From JAFDEI01 sp964196055 (GTDB taxonomy: Bacteria > Myxococcota_A > UBA9160 > SMWR01): 10,472 nucleotides of DNA. This document shows positions 1-6,592 of this stretch, piece by piece. Every line of letters starts with the position of its first letter. Positions within the stretch are counted from its first letter, which is position 1. The notes under the pieces are model-generated. The model was given only the letters and a program-made list of their open reading frames with translations, was not told the DNA's origin and searched no databases. Position numbers and translations under genes: made by a program. The stretch lies in NCBI GenBank assembly GCA_964196055.1, contig CAXMSF010000278.1:1-10472 (forward strand). Reading direction: 5' to 3'.

Positions 1-1
1 C

Positions 2-1075
2 GCCATCCGCCGCGAGCTCGAAGGCCGCGGCGCGATCTTCAGCACCACAGCCGACAGTGAAGTGATCGTGCAGCTGCTCGCCCGCTCGCGCGAGGGCAGC
101 CTGGAAGAGCGCTTGATCGACGCGCTGTCGCGCGTGAAGGGTGCCTTCAGCCTCGTGATGCAGACTTCAGACGCGCTGATCGGAGCGCGCGATCGCAATG
201 GCTTTCGCCCGCTCGCGCTCGGTCGGCTCGATGGTGCCTGGATCATCGCGAGCGAGACCTGCGCACTCGACCTGATCGGTGCGACCTACGAGCGCGATAT
301 CGAGCCCGGCGAGGTCGTGGTGATCCGACGCGGCCGGATCCGGGCGCTGCGGCCGTTCAAGTCCGGCGCCGCCGAGACCTTCTGTATCTTCGAGTACATC
401 TACTTCGCGCGCCCCGACTCCAACCTCAACGGGAGCAACGTCTACGAGTACCGCAAGGAGCTCGGGCGGGTGCTCGCGCGCGAGCACCCGGTCTCGGCCG
501 ACCTCGTGGTGCCCGTACTCGACTCCGGCAATACCGCGGCACTCGGCTTCGCCGAAGAATCCGGCATCCCCTATGAACAGGCGATGATCCGCAACCATTA
601 CGTGCGGCGGACCTTCATCGAACCCGCACAGTCGATTCGCCATTTCGGCGTCAAGGTCAAGCACAACGCGGTCAGCAGCATCCTGAGGGGCAAGCGCGTG
701 GTTCTCGTCGACGATTCGATCGTGCGCGGGACCACGCTGATCAAGCTCGTGACGATGCTTCGGAACGCGGGCGCGCGCGAGGTTCATCTGCGGATCTCGT
801 CACCGCCGACGGTCGGTCCGTGCCGCTACGGCATCGACACTCCGACCGAAGACGAGCTGATCGCGAACCAGAAGACGCCCGCCGAGATCTGCCAGACCAT
901 CGGCGCCGACAGCCTCGGCTATCTCACGCTCGAGGGACTTCGCGTCAGCGCCGAACCGCTCAAAGTCGGCATCTGCGATGCGTGCTTCTCGCTCGAGTAC
1001 CCCGTTCCCGTCGAGAGCACCGAGGCGCCACCCCAGCTGTCGCTCTTCCTCGACGTTTCGGAAGATCACGACTGA
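2..1075 (+). CDS. purF: Amidophosphoribosyltransferase PurF, 5'-truncated
   Basis: PurF catalyses the first committed step of de novo purine synthesis in the cytoplasm: glutamine + PRPP to 5-phosphoribosylamine, glutamate and PPi. The frame is open from base 2, so 357 residues are visible and about 110-120 N-terminal residues, including the Cys1 nucleophile of the glutaminase domain, lie outside the window. Visible hallmarks (fragment numbering) are the end of the glutaminase domain (RGAIF, DSEVIV near the start), the PRPP-binding loop VLVDDSIVRGTT (about 234-245) and the YGIDTPT motif. Cys128, Cys274 and the CDAC pair Cys325/Cys328 match the four cluster ligands of the Bacillus-type PurF, so a [4Fe-4S] enzyme is likely. 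An internal ATG at 62 is not the start because homology continues upstream of it. The stop is one base before the next gene's ATG, so the two are probably co-transcribed. Identification is firm. Confidence 0.97.
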   Translation, partial: AIRRELEGRGAIFSTTADSEVIVQLLARSREGSLEERLIDALSRVKGAFSLVMQTSDALIGARDRNGFRPLALGRLDGAWIIASETCALDLIGATYERDIEPGEVVVIRRGRIRALRPFKSGAAETFCIFEYIYFARPDSNLNGSNVYEYRKELGRVLAREHPVSADLVVPVLDSGNTAALGFAEESGIPYEQAMIRNHYVRRTFIEPAQSIRHFGVKVKHNAVSSILRGKRVVLVDDSIVRGTTLIKLVTMLRNAGAREVHLRISSPPTVGPCRYGIDTPTEDELIANQKTPAEICQTIGADSLGYLTLEGLRVSAEPLKVGICDACFSLEYPVPVESTEAPPQLSLFLDVSEDHD

Positions 1076-1076
1076 G

Positions 1077-2468
1077 ATGACTACTCCCGTGCACGGCATG
1101 CTCGATTTCGAGGAGCTGGAGCGCGGGATCAACGACGGCCGGATCGAGACCGTCGTGACCGCGCTGCCCGACCTCTACGGGCGCCTGATCGGCAAGCGCA
1201 TCGTCGGGCCGTTCTTTCTCGAAGAAGTGGCGCGGCACGGCATGCACGTCTGCGACTACCTGCTCGCATGCGACATGGAGATGGACCCGACCCCGGGCTA
1301 CGCGTTCGCGAACTGGGCGAAGGGTTACGGTGACCTGCGTGCGCTGCCCGACTTCTCGACGCTTCGGGTCGGCGCGTGGCTCGACAAGACCGCGATCGTA
1401 CTCTGTGACGCGGTCGCAGAAGACGGCGACGACTTGATCGAGGTCGCGCCGCGGACGGTTCTGCGGCGCCAGATCGGACGCCTGGCCGAGCGCGGCCTGC
1501 TGCCGATGATGGCCAGCGAACTCGAGTTCTTCCTCTTCGACGAGGACTACGCGGCCGCGCATGCGAAAGACTATCGCGGGCTCGCGAAGAGCCAGCACTA
1601 CATCGAGGACTACCATGTGCTGTCCAGTACGCGGGTCGAGCCGGTGGTCGGCGAGATTCGTCGGCAGGTCGACGCGTCGGGAATCCCGGTCGAGTTCAGC
1701 AAAGGGGAGTGGGGGCCGGGCCAACACGAGATCAATCTCCGTTATTCGAATGCACTCGAGATGGCGGACCGGCACGTGATCTACAAGCTCGCCGCCAAGG
1801 AGATCGCCGCAGCAGCGGGCTGCGCAGTGACCTTCATGGCGAAGTGGGACGCCGAACTCGCGGGCAGCAGCATGCACGTCCACATGAGCGTCGCCGGTAC
1901 CGATGGTGCCCCCCGCTTTCCGGGCGACGAGCCGCTTCCCGGCAGTGGGCTGCATTCGTCTGCGACCTTTCGCGCCTTTCTCGGCGGGTTGCTCGCGCAC
2001 GCGCACGAGCTGACCTGGTTCTTCGCGCCCAACGTGAATTCCTACAAGCGCTTCCGGCCGGGTACCTTTGCGCCGACCAGCATCGCGTGGAGCCACGACA
2101 ACCGCACTGCGGGGTTCCGAGTCGTCGGCTCGGGAGCGTCGCTACGCGTCGAGTGCCGGATCCCGGGTGCGGATGCGAACCCGTATTTTGCGTATGCGGC
2201 ACTGCTCGCCGCGGGACTGGACGGAATCGAGCGCGACCTCGACCCCGGGCCTGCGTTCGTGGGCGACGTCTACACCGCCGAGGGCCTGCCCCAGGTTCCG
2301 GCCTCGCTCGTCGAAGCGATCGCGGCGCTCGAGCGCAGCGAGTTCGCGCGCGAAGCCTTCGGTGACGAAGTCGTCGACCACCTGCTGCATTTCGCGCGCA
2401 GCGAGCAGGCTGCGGTCGACGCCGTGGTGAGCGACGTAGAGCGCCGTCGTTACTTCGAGCGCATCTGA
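1077..2468 (+). CDS. Glutamine synthetase-superfamily ligase, probably a gamma-glutamyl-amine ligase rather than GlnA
   Basis: This 463-residue protein has GS-fold catalytic motifs. Metal and glutamate ligands are visible as E148/E150 (SELEF), E211 and E218 (EWGPGQHE) and H267 (SSMHVHMS). NSYKRF (321-326), NRT (342-344), and E359/R361 in RVECRIPGADANPY also match. Two features of ammonia-using GlnA are missing: the DGSS ammonium-site loop (E. coli D50/S53) is replaced by CDYLLACD (59-66), and the flap motif PGYEAP carrying E327 reads PGTFAP (328-333). The GlnA adenylylation motif (NLYDLPP) is also absent. In the family this pattern is typical of ligases that glutamylate amines, such as PuuA, GlnA3 and GlnA4. 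ATG 1077 is chosen because the frame upstream of it lies inside purF and shows no GS homology. There is no clear SD, which suggests coupling to purF. No putrescine-pathway partner is visible, so the amine substrate is unknown. Confidence 0.88.
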   Translation: MTTPVHGMLDFEELERGINDGRIETVVTALPDLYGRLIGKRIVGPFFLEEVARHGMHVCDYLLACDMEMDPTPGYAFANWAKGYGDLRALPDFSTLRVGAWLDKTAIVLCDAVAEDGDDLIEVAPRTVLRRQIGRLAERGLLPMMASELEFFLFDEDYAAAHAKDYRGLAKSQHYIEDYHVLSSTRVEPVVGEIRRQVDASGIPVEFSKGEWGPGQHEINLRYSNALEMADRHVIYKLAAKEIAAAAGCAVTFMAKWDAELAGSSMHVHMSVAGTDGAPRFPGDEPLPGSGLHSSATFRAFLGGLLAHAHELTWFFAPNVNSYKRFRPGTFAPTSIAWSHDNRTAGFRVVGSGASLRVECRIPGADANPYFAYAALLAAGLDGIERDLDPGPAFVGDVYTAEGLPQVPASLVEAIAALERSEFAREAFGDEVVDHLLHFARSEQAAVDAVVSDVERRRYFERI

Positions 2469-2581
2469 GCCGAAATTCCCCGACCGAGAGTCAGCTTGGA
2501 AGAAAGGGTTGAGCGGTCGCGCGGGACCGCCGATGGCGTGAGTGGGTAATGGCATACCCGCCAGCATGTCGGGAGCGAATC
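2469..2581. other. Intergenic leader with two small hairpins before the PilZ gene
   Basis: This 113-bp gap separates the GS-like gene from the PilZ regulator. It holds two inverted repeats: GCGGTC (2513-2518) with GACCGC (2525-2530), 6-nt loop; and GTGGGTA (2542-2548) with TACCCGC (2555-2561), 6-nt loop, one G-T pair. Neither is followed by a T-tract, so neither is a convincing intrinsic terminator. No sigma70-like promoter stands out. The first hairpin could end or slow transcription from upstream. The second places ATG 2549 at the start of its loop. A known c-di-GMP riboswitch consensus was looked for and not recognised. Confidence 0.4.
2571..2575 (+). promoter_or_regulatory. Shine-Dalgarno GGGAG selecting GTG start of PilZ gene
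   Basis: GGGAG sits six bases before GTG 2582. The in-frame ATG at 2549 has only a poor purine stretch upstream and adds eleven residues unrelated to PilZ. This site decides the start. Confidence 0.65.
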
Positions 2582-3796
2582 GTGCCGCGAATCGAGAGCC
2601 TCAGTTTCGCCACAGCAGAAATCTTCCACCGTGAGCATACGGAGGATCTCGCCAACGGCGGGGTGTTCGTGGAGACCACGGAGACCTTCGAGTTGCGCGA
2701 GTCCGTCACCATCGAACTGGTTCTGCAATTCTGTAATCGGAAGGTGGCGCTCGAGGGCGAGGTGGTTCACATCGTGCCGCCCGAGATGGCGGACGCGGGT
2801 GGCCGGCCCGGGATCGCAGTGCAATTCAGGGGAGCACAGGTCGAGGTCAACCGGCAACTCCAGCCCTTGGTCGCGGCCTGCGGAAAATTGCCCAAACCGA
2901 AGCAACAGGATTCCGGGCGCCGCGCGGCTCCGCGCGTCGCCGCGCGGGTTCCGGTGCGCGTCGACGGAAAGAACGTGGGTTCCGAAGGCATGACGCGCAA
3001 TTTAAGTCAGACCGGCGTATTGGTCGCCGTCGACGGCGACGGCCCGGGGCCGGGCCAGCGGGTGCACGTCACGCTGGAGCACCCGACCACTGGCGAGGCC
3101 ATGGAGGTCGAGGGGACCGTGGTGCGCCAGATCGAGACCGCCGGCGACGTCGCCGCGCTCGGCATCGAATTCGATCCTCCGGAAGCGATCCGACCGGATG
3201 TTTCGCGCTTCGTCGAGCAGGTGCAGAGCATCGAGCACACGCGGCGCCTCGGCGGGATCACGGGGCCGATCGAAGAACTCGGGCCGATGAATCTGCTCCA
3301 GATGTTCGGCAATAGCGCGACGCAGGGCACCCTGGTGCTCACCGACGGCGAGCATGAGGGGGTGATCGGCTTCGAATCCCAGATGTTGCGTGACGTTCGC
3401 TTCGGCACGGCCACGGGAATGAAGGCCCTGGTGCGGCTGCTCTCCTGGCAGAGCGGCAGCTTCGAGTTCTTCACCCGACTCGAACGCGAAGATCCCAGCG
3501 AGGCTCCCCTGCCGCTCGAGGTGGCGTTGTTCGACGCGATCCGCCAGATCGACGAGACCAAGCGCATCGACCGCACTCGCTTGCCCGCCGCCGCCACGGT
3601 CGTTGTCGACCAGGCTGCCGACGAGCCACAGCTCGGACGGGATTCCTACTGCAAGATCGAGTCCGCTGTGATCGATCTCGCACGAGCGGGGTTCACGATC
3701 CAGCGCATCATCGACGTGATTCCGGAACCGGATCTGGATATCTTGCGCGCACTCGAGTCGCTCGCCGACCGAGGCGTCGTCCGCTTCGAAAATTAG
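2582..3796 (+). CDS. Dual PilZ-domain / DUF4388 (PATAN) regulator, putative c-di-GMP receptor
   Basis: This 404-residue cytoplasmic protein has no signal peptide or membrane segment. Four parts are visible. Residues 1-100 are a PilZ-like barrel (EDLANGGVFV, then beta-rich sequence to GIAVQF) that lacks the RxxxR arm and has Ala where (D/N)xSxxG needs Ser. Residues 112-220 are a second PilZ with intact ligand motifs: R114-x3-R118 and N140-L-S142-Q-T-G145. Residues 223-330 resemble DUF4388/PATAN (GPIEELGPMNLLQMFGNS, then GVIGFESQMLRDVRFG and a helical end with FEFF). Residues 353-404 are a helical, winged-helix-like tail often seen with DUF4388. The second PilZ probably binds c-di-GMP, with the first serving structure or dimerisation and PATAN as an interaction module. 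GTG 2582 is chosen for its SD and because it begins the first PilZ directly. The next gene is linked through a hairpin. The output is unknown; motility, polarity or polysaccharide control are only possibilities. Confidence 0.85.
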   Translation: MPRIESLSFATAEIFHREHTEDLANGGVFVETTETFELRESVTIELVLQFCNRKVALEGEVVHIVPPEMADAGGRPGIAVQFRGAQVEVNRQLQPLVAACGKLPKPKQQDSGRRAAPRVAARVPVRVDGKNVGSEGMTRNLSQTGVLVAVDGDGPGPGQRVHVTLEHPTTGEAMEVEGTVVRQIETAGDVAALGIEFDPPEAIRPDVSRFVEQVQSIEHTRRLGGITGPIEELGPMNLLQMFGNSATQGTLVLTDGEHEGVIGFESQMLRDVRFGTATGMKALVRLLSWQSGSFEFFTRLEREDPSEAPLPLEVALFDAIRQIDETKRIDRTRLPAAATVVVDQAADEPQLGRDSYCKIESAVIDLARAGFTIQRIIDVIPEPDLDILRALESLADRGVVRFEN

Positions 3797-3798
3797 TT

Positions 3799-3838
3799 GG
3801 TACCGTAGCTCCGGACGCTCGAATCCGGAGGCGGTACC
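3799..3838 (+). promoter_or_regulatory. 40-nt imperfect inverted repeat enclosing the dehydrogenase RBS
   Basis: The left arm is GGTACCG (3799-3805), TAG, CTCCGGA (3809-3815). The right arm is TCCGGAG (3824-3830), G, CGGTACC (3832-3838). Together they give two 7-bp helices separated by a 3x1 internal loop and closed by an 8-nt loop. The right arm contains the SD GGAGG (3827-3831), so the hairpin would hide it, and the left CTCC acts as anti-SD. The structure starts two bases after the PilZ stop codon and ends at the base before TTG 3839. No T-tract follows, so translational control is favoured over intrinsic termination. A ribosome terminating at 3796 would cover the left arm and could expose the SD. 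Confidence 0.6.
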
Positions 3839-4630
3839 TTGGCGGACTCCCACGAAGCGCGACTTGCGGGACGCACTGCGTTGATTACGGGCGGCGCGAG
3901 CGGCATCGGTCGCCAGGCCGTGGAGTTGTTCGCCAGCGAGGGCGCCGCGGTCGTGGTCGCGGACCTCGACGAGGCCGGCGGCGCGGAGACCGTGGCCGTG
4001 GTCCGGGCTGCGGGCGGGCGCGCTGCGTTCGTCGCGACGGACGTCTCGCGTGCCGCCGATGTAGCGGCCGCGGTGGCATTCGCCGAGGGGAACTTCGATG
4101 GCCTGCACGTGTTGTTCAACAACGCGGGAATCTTTCCCGCCGCCGACGCCTCGCCGGTCGAGACCTCCGAGTCGACCTGGGACCGCGTGATGGACGTGAA
4201 TCTGAAGAGCGTCTTCCTCGGTTGCAAGTACGGCATCCCAGCCCTCGAACGGGCGGGTGGCGGATCGATCATCAACACCGCGTCGTTCGTCGCGGTGATG
4301 GGAGCTGCGACTTCACAGATTGCCTACACGGCGAGCAAGGGCGGCGTGCTCGCGATGACGCGCGAAATCGCTGTCGAGTATGCGCGGCGTGGTATCCGCG
4401 CGAACGCGCTGTGTCCGGGCCCCGTCAACACCCCGTTGCTCGAAGAGCTGCTCGCCGATCCCGCGGCGCGCGCACGGCGAATGGTCCACGTTCCGATGGG
4501 GCGCCTCGCTGAGGCTCACGAGATTGCACGCGCTGCGCTGTTCCTCGCGTCGGACGATTCCGCCTACGTGAACGGAACGACCTTCCTGGTCGATGGCGCG
4601 ATCAGCGCCGCCTACGTGACGCCGGAATAG
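3839..4630 (+). CDS. Short-chain dehydrogenase/reductase (classical SDR)
   Basis: This 263-residue cytoplasmic NAD(P)-dependent oxidoreductase has a full classical SDR motif set: cofactor loop TGGASGIG (17-24), acidic D42 at the end of the second strand (favouring NAD(H) over NADP(H)), DV at 68-69, NNAG (94-97), N121, and the catalytic triad S149, Y163, K167 (YTASK). A PG motif with NTPLLEE follows in the substrate region, and the C-terminus carries the usual FLVDGA element. The start is TTG 3839, seven bases after a perfect GGAGG; no better ATG exists before the cofactor loop. The substrate cannot be read from sequence; the family includes alcohol, sugar and steroid dehydrogenases and 3-oxoacyl-ACP reductases. 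It follows the PilZ gene after 42 bases, with the RBS inside a hairpin, so its expression may depend on translation of that gene. Confidence 0.92.
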   Translation: MADSHEARLAGRTALITGGASGIGRQAVELFASEGAAVVVADLDEAGGAETVAVVRAAGGRAAFVATDVSRAADVAAAVAFAEGNFDGLHVLFNNAGIFPAADASPVETSESTWDRVMDVNLKSVFLGCKYGIPALERAGGGSIINTASFVAVMGAATSQIAYTASKGGVLAMTREIAVEYARRGIRANALCPGPVNTPLLEELLADPAARARRMVHVPMGRLAEAHEIARAALFLASDDSAYVNGTTFLVDGAISAAYVTPE

Positions 4631-4702
4631 CGCGCGTCGGTCGCCCTTTCAGTGGGCCGCCGGGAACGTGAATCGCGAAGTGGTCCACGAAGCGATGTGG
4701 GA

Positions 4703-4723
4703 GCGTCGGCGACACCGCGACGC
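4703..4723 (-). terminator. Weak hairpin after the secreted TPR-like gene
   Basis: GCGTCG (4703-4708) pairs with CGACGC (4718-4723) around a 9-nt loop, eight bases beyond the stop codon of the minus-strand gene. There is no U-tract on either strand. It lies in the 101-bp gap (4631-4731) between two converging genes, where termination is expected, but the sequence alone only weakly supports a terminator. A second, poorer candidate, GCCC/GGGC at 4643-4657, faces the dehydrogenase end. Confidence 0.25.
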
Positions 4724-4731
4724 GGGTACGA

Positions 4732-6546
4732 TCAGGAGTCATCCGACAGGAGTTCGGCATCGCGGATCGAACGCTTGACGAGACGTCCGCTGCTGTAGGT
4801 CGAGCGCATGTCCACCACACCGTCGCCGTCGAGGTCCTCGTCGCGCGTCTCGATGTAGCCCTCAGCGTCGAAACGGTCGAAGCGGTCCTGTACGCCGTCC
4901 CCATCCGTGTCGGCCGATTCGGATGCGAGTACGCCGCCTTCGTAGCTGAGGATGCGGTCGTTACGGCCATCGGCAATGGTGTCGATTTCGACGCGCACGA
5001 CCTGGGTTCCGTCCCGCGAGAAGCTGAAATGCACGTCGGGTCGGCCGCCGCCATGGCTGTCCTCCCAGATTTCGCTGCGCACACCGTCGCGGTACGCGAT
5101 CCAGCGGTCCGCTTGGTCGTTGCCGTCGATGTCCTCTTGGCGCAGGACGGCCGAACCGCCGCCGGTGGGCAGGTAGTAGCGCGCGATCACGTGGCCGTCC
5201 GGCGTGTATACGACCCGCACTTCGACGTTCCCGCCCGACCGCTGCCGGGCCGTGCGAGGGCCGAACGCGTCCGGATCGTAGATTTCGCCGAGCCGCAGTG
5301 CGGCGAGTGCCGCCGGGCCCGCGACCCGCTCTACCTCCCCGAGCGCGGCCTGGGCTGCGAGAAGATCGTTGCGTTCACGTCGGGCTTCGTCGAGCCGCGC
5401 CTCGGCCGCCGCGCGCTGAACGGCCGAGTAGCGCGGGTCGAGAACGCCGAGTTCCTCTTCGCGAAAGCGCTCCGGGTCGTTGCGTAATTCGAGTTCCTTC
5501 GCGATTGCGAGCGTCGCCTCGATCTCGCCCAGGTAGGCTTGCACGATCGGGTCTTCGGGGTCGATCTCCGCGGCACTGCGGAAGGTTTCGCCCGCGTCGG
5601 CGACGCGGCCGACGGCGATCTGTTCGCGGCCGCGGACGAGCGCGATCCGAATGCGTTCGCCGATGCCCGGAAACAAGCTGCGGATCGTCGCGTTCGACCA
5701 GGCGCGAGTGCCCGTCGCAGGCGTGCGAACCGGATCCACGCCGGCGGCGAGAGCGCGCCGCACGACGGCGTGGCGGAAGCTGCGTTCGAGCCCGCGCGCG
5801 AGCGCCTCGGCGCGGCAATCGCCGGGATCTCGTGGGTTGAGGATGACGTCTCGGCGCGAGTCCGGCCCGGCGCTCGCTTCGCCGCGCGTCTCGCCCGCGA
5901 TGCGCAACCATGCCACCGCGAATGGGCCGTCCTTGATGGTGTCGCTGCAATAGGCGCGCTCCACGCGGTACGACAGCACACTCGCGGGTCGTCGCGCTGC
6001 CAGCAATTCCCGCGCCTCCGCGATCGTCTGCGGATTCGCGTGCACGATGGTGGCGCCCGGCAGGCGCAGCCGCAGACGTCGTTCGAGAGTCTGCGCCGCG
6101 ATCCCGCGGGGCCAGCCTTCCGCGACGCGCTCGGGCGGTTCGTCCGGGACGTTGGGTGGTAAGAGGGCGATGAACAGCCCCGCTGCGGATTCGATGAGGG
6201 GTGTATCCGGAACCGGCGGGGGCGGCGGGTCGAGTGCCTCGGCGCGCTCGCGGTGGACGTCGGCCTGCTCGTTGCGGCCCTGTACGGCCAATACACGCGC
6301 AAGCAGGTCGTGCAGGCGAGCATCCTCGGGCATTGCCTGGAGGCCGCGCAGCAGCGCCCGTTCCGCGGCTTCGAGGCGTTCTTGCTTCACGAAGGCCCGT
6401 GCGTCGTGGAGCCGCTGCCGCGCGAAGCGCGCGCGTTGCTCGGCGGTCGGCGGCTCGAAACGCGGCGGGCGTTGCGCCCCCGCGGAGCCAGCCAGCAGGA
6501 CGATTCCGAGCAGCGTGAGCAGGTATCCGCAACAGCTGCGGCGCAT
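4732..6546 (-). CDS. Secreted TPR-like protein with C-terminal Asp/Gly-rich repeats, function unknown
   Basis: This 604-residue protein is not assigned to a named family. A signal peptide is clear: MRR, hydrophobic core to about 19, cleavage probably after AGA at 22-24, with no lipobox cysteine. Residues 35-105 look like TPR helices (AERALLRGLQAMPEDARLHD), followed by a proline-rich linker (107-117). Residues 120-265 are an alpha/beta domain of unknown type. The only two cysteines of the mature protein, C200 and C244, lie there and could form a disulfide, fitting an oxidising compartment. A second TPR-like unit covers about 300-345 (AGETFRSAAEIDPEDPIV), then a charged, possibly coiled-coil stretch (350-410). 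Residues 471-594 are five tandem repeats, two with full DxDGDGxxD calcium-loop-like sequence. The start ATG 6546 has AGGAGG ten bases upstream (6557-6562). It sits 46 bases after nadB in the same direction, a probable two-gene unit, though a shared role with NadB is not evident. A periplasmic or surface assembly role is a guess. Confidence 0.82.
   Translation of the reverse strand: MRRSCCGYLLTLLGIVLLAGSAGAQRPPRFEPPTAEQRARFARQRLHDARAFVKQERLEAAERALLRGLQAMPEDARLHDLLARVLAVQGRNEQADVHRERAEALDPPPPPVPDTPLIESAAGLFIALLPPNVPDEPPERVAEGWPRGIAAQTLERRLRLRLPGATIVHANPQTIAEARELLAARRPASVLSYRVERAYCSDTIKDGPFAVAWLRIAGETRGEASAGPDSRRDVILNPRDPGDCRAEALARGLERSFRHAVVRRALAAGVDPVRTPATGTRAWSNATIRSLFPGIGERIRIALVRGREQIAVGRVADAGETFRSAAEIDPEDPIVQAYLGEIEATLAIAKELELRNDPERFREEELGVLDPRYSAVQRAAAEARLDEARRERNDLLAAQAALGEVERVAGPAALAALRLGEIYDPDAFGPRTARQRSGGNVEVRVVYTPDGHVIARYYLPTGGGSAVLRQEDIDGNDQADRWIAYRDGVRSEIWEDSHGGGRPDVHFSFSRDGTQVVRVEIDTIADGRNDRILSYEGGVLASESADTDGDGVQDRFDRFDAEGYIETRDEDLDGDGVVDMRSTYSSGRLVKRSIRDAELLSDDS
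4765..5136 (-). repeat. Five tandem 24-26-residue Asp/Gly repeats within the secreted protein
   Basis: The repeats are seen at protein level. The closing Asp falls at residues 480, 504, 530, 554 and 579, a spacing of 24, 26, 24 and 25. The cores are DIDGNDQAD, DSHGGGRPD, DTIADGRND, DTDGDGVQD and DLDGDGVVD, each followed by an aromatic and then a Gly about 8-14 residues on (IAYRDG, FSFSRDG, LSYEGG, DAEG, STYSSG). Only repeats 1, 4 and 5 keep most acidic positions of a calcium-binding loop. The DNA copies have diverged, so this is an old duplication. Confidence 0.7.
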
Positions 6547-6592
6547 CCTGGAGCAGCCTCCTGTGTAGTCGCGCCGGGCCTCTGCGCGCGGC

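Noticed and set aside
978..1076. Upstream start for the GS-like gene inside purF
   Set aside because: The 33 extra residues are the Ser/Arg-rich out-of-frame reading of the purF C-terminus, with no GS homology.
960..2096. A 378-codon minus-strand frame opposite the GS-like gene
   Set aside because: Arg/His/Gly-rich composition with no motifs, and it covers a clear GS coding region; a shadow frame.
2513..2530. Intrinsic terminator after the GS-like gene
   Set aside because: The 6-bp GC stem is not followed by a T-tract; kept only as a hairpin in the leader description.
3002..4108. A 368-codon minus-strand frame crossing the PilZ and dehydrogenase genes
   Set aside because: It spans two well-supported plus-strand genes and their gap, has no family motifs, and has no sensible RBS context.
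4640..4661. Intrinsic terminator after the dehydrogenase gene
   Set aside because: Only a 4-bp GCCC/GGGC core with mismatches beyond it and no T-tract.
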